64,000 nt of DNA from Perca fluviatilis (taxonomy: Eukaryota > Chordata > Actinopteri > Perciformes > Percidae). The translations under genes were made by a program, and so were the position numbers. The stretch is from NCBI RefSeq assembly GCF_010015445.1, contig NC_053133.1, forward strand, positions 20,893,922 through 20,957,921. Reading direction: 5' to 3'. Positions 56,151 to 64,000 of this stretch are shown one piece after another (positions within the stretch are counted from its first letter, which is position 1; the number at the start of each line of letters is the position of its first letter). Below the pieces are notes generated by a model that did not search any database, had not been told where the DNA came from, and worked only from the letters and a program-made list of their open reading frames with translations.

Positions 56151-59100
56151 GAATTGTAGTGATAGTGCCTTTTAAATAATTCTGATGTCATACATCTGTA
56201 TTTTTAGAAAAATAAACCCATCCTTTGTGTGAAGTGTTGCAGACTGTGTTGCAGATTGTGTTCCCTTTAGCTCGTTTGTCCCAACATCTCCAAGTTGGAT
56301 CCATGGGGGGTAAGAGTTTATCGACATGCTTTGCTGTCTATGACAATGCCTTTTTTTGAAGGAAGGAAGACATTTTCAAATCCTACACATAGGGGCTTTA
56401 ATAAGTGCTGCCTTGGCCTGTCTAAATCAAAGCTAAATCTTCCAATTCTCTCAGGTGCTGTCCTATACTGTATGTCTCGCTGTTCACTCAGTCATATACA
56501 AATTGGAGCGGGTACACAGCTTGATGTGTGATTACCAGCACACAAAGGAGATTGCTGCAATCAAACATCTTGAGGGGACTTACTGCAGCGAACCCACTAG
56601 GTAACCGTTTCGGTCTGTGCATCAGACAGCCCAGTGAATAGCAAACGCTCACTTCTGCACCAAAAATGTGTGCTCCATGGAGCTAACCCCACCGGGTTGA
56701 GGCATCAAACCCTGCAAAGTCAATTTCTCTCTGCTCATTAAATCACCCACGGCACAATCAGCAGCAGGGTGTTGGAAAATAAACATCCTGCTGATGGTGT
56801 GTGATAGAAGGTGTTAGCAGGCTCTTGGGGAAGGGATTTTCAGATTGAGGAAACACATGTTGGCTCTTTGCTGTGACGGGGAGAAAACTCTCGGTTTGCA
56901 GCGTGATTTTAAAAGTATGTTTTTTGAACATTCAGAGGCCCGAAATGATTGACACGACCCAAACCCATTCATATATTTCATACAAGCATGATTAGATTAT
57001 TTACTTTCTCCAGACCCAACAACCCTGTACAAAAGTTCTACATTTCATCGAAATGTTTGATTAATTAGTGACAGTGTACTCTGACAAATGCATATTTTGG
57101 ATAATAGGGAAGCTATTGATTAAACTGACTAAAAATAGAATGCATAATCTCTTAATCCATCTTGCCACCACTTAGTATTCCTCTAAATATTTCTAATAAA
57201 GTCGCCTCAAGTTGTGTGATTCCCTATAACGTTTCAAGCATAAAACAACTAATATTTTGGCTCTGGTTCCATTATGGATCCTTCCTTGAGCCGGAAACTC
57301 AATTAAGAAGCGATTTCCACATCAATTTTCTCTCAGAATGCTTCCTCAAGAAAATGCCACAGACAACTAATCTCGGCGTAATAGCAATATATCTGTTTTC
57401 ATGATTAATATGCATGAAAAAAAACACATATTTTCATTTCCCAGTTACCAGAGATTATGTTTTGATAGGTCAAATATCTAATAGGTTTTGTACAGGCAAT
57501 CAAGCTGAAGTCTTCATTTCCTTTTCTTGGCAATTTGTATGAGAGCAGACATTTTTGTCCCCAAACTCCCAAACATAGAAGAGATTGGACACAACTTTAA
57601 ATGAATGGACCCTGCAACAGAATTAACTTGATGACAAATGCCTTTAATAGCAAGTATGTATGTTACTGCTTTGTTGAAATGAAAAATCAGTGTTGGTTCT
57701 AATAACTTGTATGTACAAATAACCCTAATCTGCACTATTTGTTAACTCATTTGTTTATAGACGGAGATAACATCAGGATTATTGCACATCGAGGGAAAGA
57801 CAACTGCCAAACACAAGGATTATCTCATTAATTACACTGCAAATGAAATGTCACAATTACTGTAGTGTTATTTGATTCAAAATGTGTAGATGAGATATGA
57901 CGAAAAAGAGTGTAGGAGTGTGATCTGATTATTTTCTATATTCATAAATATTTGGTTATAAATCAATGACAATCAGCACTGGATTCAGGCCTGTGTTAAT
58001 GTGTTAAGAGAATAAAACATTTTTGTAAAATCACTGAAATTAAAATAAAGATTGGTACATGTGGTTTACGATCTTGCATATTTGATATTGATTGAAAAAC
58101 ATCTTTATCTTTTTTATGCAGGTCTGTCATGTCATTATATAGCCTAATATCACCAATTTGCCTCAAGGGGCTTTACTAACTGTAAAGCATACAACACCCT
58201 CTGTCCTTAGACCCTCGATTCAGATACATGGTTTTAATACATATAAGACATAGTTGAACATTAAATAACAATGAAGGGATACATCTTTAAAAACAGCAAT
58301 ATGATGCTGTGAATGCAGAAGTCATTCTGGATGTTTCAAGAGAGACATTTATGATTTGTGACAATGCATCGGACTTACTAAAGGGGTGTTGCAGTGGCAT
58401 TTCAAAGAGGCCAAATCTCTCACCGGCCTCACAAAAAAGACGTGATGCCAAAGTGTGGGATCAACATCCAGCAATCCTTACAAATTTGTTCTTCGAAGTC
58501 CGCCAGAATAGATCTTCTTCATAGGAGGTGAAGGTGTAAATAATACAAATAATGATTGCTGAATTCCATTAAACTGCTTCAGTTTCAGGGTCCTGGCACT
58601 TCAATCCATCTTGAATGCTTCTTAGATGCTTTTACACAGAAGATAGCTAACTGATCCGCCCAAGACACATGCAGATACTACATGTAAATGTTTTGTTAAT
58701 GATGTTGGCGTGACTTGTTAAAACAATACTTTAGATGTTAGATGCCCCCAAGTTTCCATCAGACTATGTAAAGACTACTAATAAATCTACCTGGTGTACA
58801 TTGGTTTTACTTTTTGTTATTAGAAACCATACAGTACATGCACAAAAAAAACTAGACTAATTAAGGTCTCAAAGTTATATTTGACAGCGGGCCTTCTTTC
58901 ACATTTGTAGCCAATTTGCAATTCCAAAAACCCACTGACAAACAGTAGCATGGCTGCAAACTGTCAGTAGCAGCTGCATTTACTGTAGGTTTCGAGTGGC
59001 AAATGGAAATATAAATGAGCTGCCATGTTATAGGGATCTCAATGATAGATGCTGATTAAGCTAACATGCCTGAAACTAAGTCACAAAAATGGACAGACTC

Positions 59101-60236
59101 TACTCACAGTAACCATAATGAATGAATCCACAACTACAGGCCATGAACAAAATGTATGAGTAGTTTGAGGGTAGACTCATTATTAAATAGCAATTACTTG
59201 AAACTAGACAATAATTGATGACGACTTATTAAAAGGGGATTGATGCTGCAGTGACTTCCATTAACAGTCAAATGATTTAAAGGGTTACCCATGAACCAAA
59301 AATTGGATTATAATTTTACAACCTTTGCAGATGGCCTAATAGTGTGCTTGCTCAAGTACACCTGGTGGATAAAACCTGTGACTCAGGAAGCTTCAACACC
59401 AGTTTTGTATTCTGTGTCATTATTCTGTGAATCTAAAATGTAAAACGTTCACCTTTCTTCTCCCCTTGCTGTAATTCTTTAGCTACGGGCCAAATCAGGT
59501 TATCCTGGTGAAGCCTTGTTGATTTGTTGGATGAGCCACTCAACTTTCCTCAGCTTCAAAACCTCATTATGAACCTCAGCTTCGTCTGTTTACAATAAAG
59601 CGTTTCTCTTGATGGGCTCAGTACACAGCACAAATCTCCTGGACAGACAAAGCCCGCTGGCACAGATTGAAGTGAGCGAGCAGTAGAGCCGGCGAAGCAG
59701 CAGACGTTGGCTAAGCCTCGCTGCTGAGTGAACAAAATAGTTTCATTTAGTTCTGGTTCATGTGAAAAGGGAAAGACGCAAACACAATGAAACCTGCAGA
59801 ATCAACCGTTTGGTGTCTTGTATCGCAGCAGAGTATCTTACATTGATTTTAATTTACATTCATGCATCATCTGTTTGCTTTTATGCCTTCACGTCAATAT
59901 TAAGCTAAATAGTAAATATCACAGTTAAAAGATTGTCCTGCAATGTTTAACAAATCATTTTCACAAATGTCACATATACCTCTCGACCACCCAGTAATGT
60001 TGCACATTAAAGCAGACACTTTTCAATAATACACCTGCACCTTGTGCTTGATTATACATTACTCTTACTTTGGGAGTAGTAATATAAGTTGTTTTCACAC
60101 AAGGACTCTTCAACTCGGTACAGACATTTATGTTCCACTCAAGATTCCTCTAACTTTTCATCAATTAAATTTTTTTTTGTCCAATACTTTGGGAGCTGCA
60201 AAACTAATGACATCAGCTGGACTTAATGTTTGATGT
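56151..60236. other. No gene seen
   Basis: About 4 kb of AT-rich sequence without a supported ORF, repeat boundary or RNA. Short frames have no family features. Confidence 0.5.
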
Positions 60237-60387
60237 GCTAATTAGCAAATATTATCATGCTAACATAAATTAAGATGGTGAACATAGTAAACATTATACC
60301 TGCTAAACATCAGCATTTTAGCATTTAGCCCAAAACACTGCTGTTCCTAAGTACAGCCTCCCAGAGCTGCATGACTGTAGATAGTTG
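60237..60387 (+). repeat. Dispersed repeat, copy 1
   Basis: GCTAATTAGCAAATATTATC, then AAGATGGTGAACATAGTAAAC, CTGCTAAACATCAGCAT and TAAGTACAGCCTCCCAGAGC (quoted in parts) match, in reverse complement, 63690-63833. Confidence 0.7.
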
Positions 60388-61024
60388 CACAATTTATGTA
60401 TGTGGTCGAATGTACTGTATAATGTATTTGACTTTTTATTAACATATTTCTAATTTAATCCATTCACATCGTTTTTAATGTGTTGTCTTACCTCTTAGTC
60501 TGTCTCTATGAATTTACCCACAGGGGATCAATAACTCATGTTATCTCTTATCTTTTTTGCAAGGCTGCAGTGTTAATTCTGCATTTTCTTGTGTATTTTA
60601 AATTAATCAAGCCATTTTCAAAAGGTAAATATGTGCCCTATCTTTAAGGATAACATCACATTCATAAAGGGAGCTTTGCAATAAAATAATGCATGTCCTA
60701 TATTTTACCCTGGCAGATGAACCCTGGTGCTGCAACATATTCACAAATGTACCATACAACTGAGCGCCAAACCAAATAAATATTTGAAAAACACATTTAA
60801 TTAGTGTGAATTTAGAGAGCTCCTGTGCTTTTGCATACTTCAGAGGGTCTCGAGGATGTGGTGGTGTGGATTGGATTGCTCCACTCCTGCTGCACAGATG
60901 GTATCAGCAGACTGACCTCACCCCATATCCACCCAAGTTCATTTTTTAAAGTGTTAATTATGCAGGGAAAGGTTTGCTGAGCACACAAGCTTGTTCACAG
61001 CATGGCTATGGTTTTTCCATAATA
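60388..61024. other. No gene seen
   Basis: No supported feature. Confidence 0.5.
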
Positions 61025-61237
61025 AGGTCACTCACACTTGGGAGCTGCCCAGCCCAACCACAGTCTTCTGCGTATTACCCAGTAGAGCAGCTCAAGTCCA
61101 AGATCTTGAGGGCACTTTGACTGTAACTCACTCAACCTCACCAACCAGATTCTCCAAATTGGTCAGCGAACTGGTTGGATTTGAACTCAAGACCTTAAAG
61201 GCACAAGCACACATCTCTTTAGGCTACAACTGTCCCT
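61025..61237 (-). repeat. tRNA-derived SINE (V-SINE-like)
   Basis: On the minus strand: A box TAGCCTAAAGAG (61215-61226), B box GAGTTCAAATCC (61177-61188), then a core with GTGCCCTCAAGATCTTGGAC and GGGCTGGGCAGCTCCC similar to the V-SINE/HpaI-type core. A decayed SINE, not a functional tRNA. Confidence 0.7.
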
Positions 61238-62074
61238 AATGTGAACCTTTTTTACTAAAGGGATTAAAAAAAATTTTGTTATTAGGGAGACCTCATTCAC
61301 CTACTCTTCACCATGTTATCCTTAGCTGACCAAAAGAACATATACACTTATGATCAAGTGCTCATTAAATGCTAACAAGCACAGCCAGAGGGCAAAAGAC
61401 ACACGCGAATAATTCACACATTGCATTTCTCGCTTTTTCGCTTCTATTTTTAATGTAATGTATGCAGGATGTGGCCCCATTACAAACATTCATCTGTCAC
61501 ATGAGGAGAATTCTCACATTAGCTGAAAGAAAGCTGCTCAGGAGGACACTGCAGTGGTAAAGGAATTTGAGGCTTGCTTATATTTGAAAACAAAACAGTA
61601 AACTAATCATAAATTATACTTGGTGTGTCAAGTAAGCCTTGACATTTAAGTAAAATCCAACCAGAAAAAGAATATCACTGCAGAAAATGCATGGATTTCA
61701 TTGTTTGTTGAAATTTCTTCATTTAAAGTTGACATTTTTTTCAGTGATATCACATGACTTTCATCCGCAGATGGTGTTTGCCTTAAAGTTTGTACTGAAT
61801 GTGCTTAAGAAATAAAATGGGCTATCACCTTGGTGCAGCAGCTGTCACCTTGCACTTGATGTCAACATCCCTGATTACATGCTAAAAGACTGAAGCTAAA
61901 GCTCACCTCACCAGCTGATGATCCAGGTCGAAAATATGGAATAAAGAATCAAGATGTTTGAGAATTATGTGTCACTTGGCCTCTGAAGTAATGCTCCATT
62001 ATAATATAACATAATTGTATTTTTCCACTTGGGGAAAATCTTTTTTTTTTTATTCTGTTATATCTTCTTGATTA
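61238..62074. other. No gene seen
   Basis: No supported feature. Confidence 0.5.
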
Positions 62075-62266
62075 ACATGATGGGTCGCTGCAGCACAGCA
62101 TTTACGGGTTCGATGACTTGCTCAATGGCACCTCGGCAGTGCCCAGGAGATGAGCTGCCACCTTTAAAGCTACTAGTTAACACTCCGTACCTGGTCCGTT
62201 CAGGACTTTAACCAGCTATTGTCTGGTACCTAAACTAAGTCCCCATGGACTTAACTACTTCCGCCC
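62075..62266 (-). repeat. tRNA-derived SINE
   Basis: On the minus strand: GGGCGGAAGTAG start, A box TAGTTAAGTCC (62248-62258), B box GGTTAAAGTCC (62203-62213) with tRNA-like spacing, then GGCACTGCCGAGGTGCCATT, the core common to fish SINEs. Confidence 0.75.
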
Positions 62267-63689
62267 TGGGAACTGCGGGTACTTAGCAAGTTAGCTGCAT
62301 ATGCTACTGAGTGTAGTTTAACTTTGAGCAGATAAAAACATGTTTAATCAATTCTTTTAAATGTAAATATCGCTCTTATAAAGCCTCATGCACATGCTCT
62401 GACATTGTGGAGAAATCTACAACCTGACCAGCCTGCATACCTAGTAACGGTTGCTACTGTAAACTATGATTGGACAATCACAGTTTGGCAAAGGGATTAG
62501 ACAACTTTCACTTAAAAACTAAAGTTTACTAAGACCATTGAAATGGTTTTAATTGATCTGATTCTTCTGACTCTTTATTTTGAGCAGGAATACAAATTGG
62601 AATCAAGAGTGGAGATTAGGAAAAAGAAATGAGGTTAGATAATCCCAAAGAAAATCATAAATAGGGTAAGACTGATACTCTTCAGTGGAGTTGAGTTTTT
62701 ATTGTTATGTTTTTGTAAGTCACATGGACTAGTCCACACTCTGGACTAAAAGAGAAAGAGAGACAGAGACAGAGGGGTCAGAAAGCTAAATGGTCCAGCC
62801 TCCAGTATTGGTCCATTAATGGAATATAATTGGAGAATAAATGGAGCAAGGCAGTTGTAGATGGATAGAAGGAGAAATACAGGTTAGTGAAGTCAGGTAA
62901 AGCTGTTGTTGGAGAGAGAACCTTCATAAGAGAGGTGAAGAGACAGATGACAAAAAAGTAAGGTGCAATAGATAGAATGTGTTTGTTACAAGCCATATGT
63001 GATTATATGTCAGAACAGAAAGAGTAAGAGAGTATCAGCATGTAGTATCCTTGCTGTACTTATTTTTCCCTACACCACACATATTTAGTATAACATAAAA
63101 CCTGACAAAGTAAAAGCCTTTTGTAAAGCAACCAGCAGCCATTAAACCGACAGCTCCCAGAAGAGACTTTAGCTTGAGAAAATGTGCACAGTCTTCTTTC
63201 CAGATGCTGTATTAGGCTCGTATAAAGAGATTCCCAACTCCAAATTCATAGCACAGCTTCAATCTGAGATTTGTATTTCATTAGTTAGATGCTGTATAGC
63301 TGCTGAACAGCTTTTTATCTGACAATGTACAATTCACACTTTGCCCTTGAGAATCACTTCTATTTCTGCACCTCAGGAAGGAACACTGCACAAGAGAAAA
63401 TGATCCAATGGTCTCAAGATATTTTATTTGAGTAAACATGGTTCCAGGTAAGATGTTCTACATGATATGAGGGGCTTTCAGTAACTGGCAAGGTATTTGT
63501 TGTCCCATGGGTCAAGCAGATAACATGAATATTTTTGGAAAAATGTTCTTCAAGAAATTGTTATTGTGTAGATTATTGAAGTACCAAACTTTGAGGACAT
63601 AAACTTTGCCAGAAAGCATGCCTTTTTTTGTTGCTATAAAGCAACTATGATTACACATGCATTACAGTCTACAGCAATGCATGCAGCTC
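62267..63689. other. No gene seen
   Basis: AT-rich, with a purine-rich AGAGAC stretch at 62748-62775. No supported feature. Confidence 0.5.
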
Positions 63690-63833
63690 TGTGAGGCTGT
63701 ACTTAGATACAGTAGTTTTAAGCTCAATGCTAATGTCAGCTAACAGCTCATAATTACAAAATAACATCCATATGTTTAGCAGGTTATGTTTACAATGTTC
63801 ACCATATTAGTTTAGCATGATATTATGCTAATA
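63690..63833 (-). repeat. Dispersed repeat, copy 2 (inverted relative to copy 1)
   Basis: CTGTGAGGCTGTACTTAG, TGTTTAGCAGGTTATGTTTAC and TTCACCATATTAGTTTAGC (parts) are the reverse complement of the segment at 60237-60387. Confidence 0.7.
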
Positions 63834-63837
63834 TTAA

Positions 63838-64000
63838 AGCTATAGTGTGCAACTATTTTATATTCATGAAAGTCCGTTACATTTAAGCCATTGCCAAATT
63901 AGTTTATACAAAGCTCATTGAGCCGATCAGCTCCACAAAACTCTCTCTCTATTTCTCAGTATGGCTATGTTTACAAAATGGTGTAGGCCAGCGACTTTCG
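63838..64000 (+). mobile_element. TTAA-target element, left end, cut by the window edge
   Basis: TTAA (63834-63837) is followed by AGCTATAGTGTGCAAC and a stretch ending GGCCAGCGACTTTCG at the window end. I recognise it as the start of a common fish TTAA MITE. The other end lies outside the window. Confidence 0.6.

Noticed and set aside
61177..61237. Possible tRNA gene on the minus strand
   Set aside because: A and B boxes are present but stems do not close and a SINE core follows.

Overview
The window looks like teleost fish nuclear DNA, probably a perciform or other percomorph. It is AT-rich, full of long (CA)n, (TA)n and tetranucleotide microsatellites, and dominated by fish-type transposable elements: hAT, PIF/Harbinger, a Tc1/mariner of the DD36E type, Rex3/RTE-like LINE, TTAA-target elements and tRNA-derived SINEs. 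I found no intact host protein-coding gene. It reads as an intergenic or long-intron region, and every recognisable coding stretch belongs to a decayed mobile element.

Layout. 1-1.8 kb: a TTAA-flanked fold-back element, then microsatellites and repeat tails. 3-4.5 kb: three elements nested in each other (hAT copy, TTAA element, second hAT copy with perfect 8-bp target duplication). 5.3-5.8 kb: a small element with 9-bp target duplication that carries a RecQ-helicase-like motif on the minus strand. 9.2-12.2 kb: a PIF/Harbinger element split by a 2.1-kb element that itself has a mini gene structure (exon, donor, acceptor, last exon, poly(A) signal). 17.8-19.9 kb: a Tc1/mariner transposase pseudogene split by a short copy of the same Harbinger family. 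25.5-26.9 kb: a hAT element with frameshifted transposase fragments. 31.2-33.6 kb: a large fold-back element with minisatellite ends. 35.8-37.7 kb: a TTAA element with internal inverted repeats. 37.9-41.25 kb: a nearly full-length but dead Rex3-like LINE on the minus strand. 42.3-42.9 kb: a hAT element with perfect 8-bp duplication inserted in an LTR-like stretch. 46.6-47.3 kb: a TTAA element that is a sister of the one at 3.5 kb. 51.7-52.5 kb: a TTAA element fragment holding a conserved 5' exon and a recent palindromic insertion. 54.4-55.5 kb: another repeat split by an 877-bp element with 9-bp duplication. 55.5-56.15 kb: a CpG-rich repeat. 56-64 kb: mostly unannotated AT-rich DNA with two tRNA-derived SINEs, two inverted copies of a dispersed repeat and the start of one more TTAA element at the right edge.

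The most informative signals are the target-site duplications, many of them exact, which give element boundaries and insertion order directly from the sequence. The best candidates for something not well described are the pair of short elements that begin TAGC, end GCTA and make 9-bp duplications (one with a helicase fragment), the 2.1-kb nested element with its own split mini gene, and the 2.36-kb fold-back element. Family names come from recalled features of known families, not from a database search.
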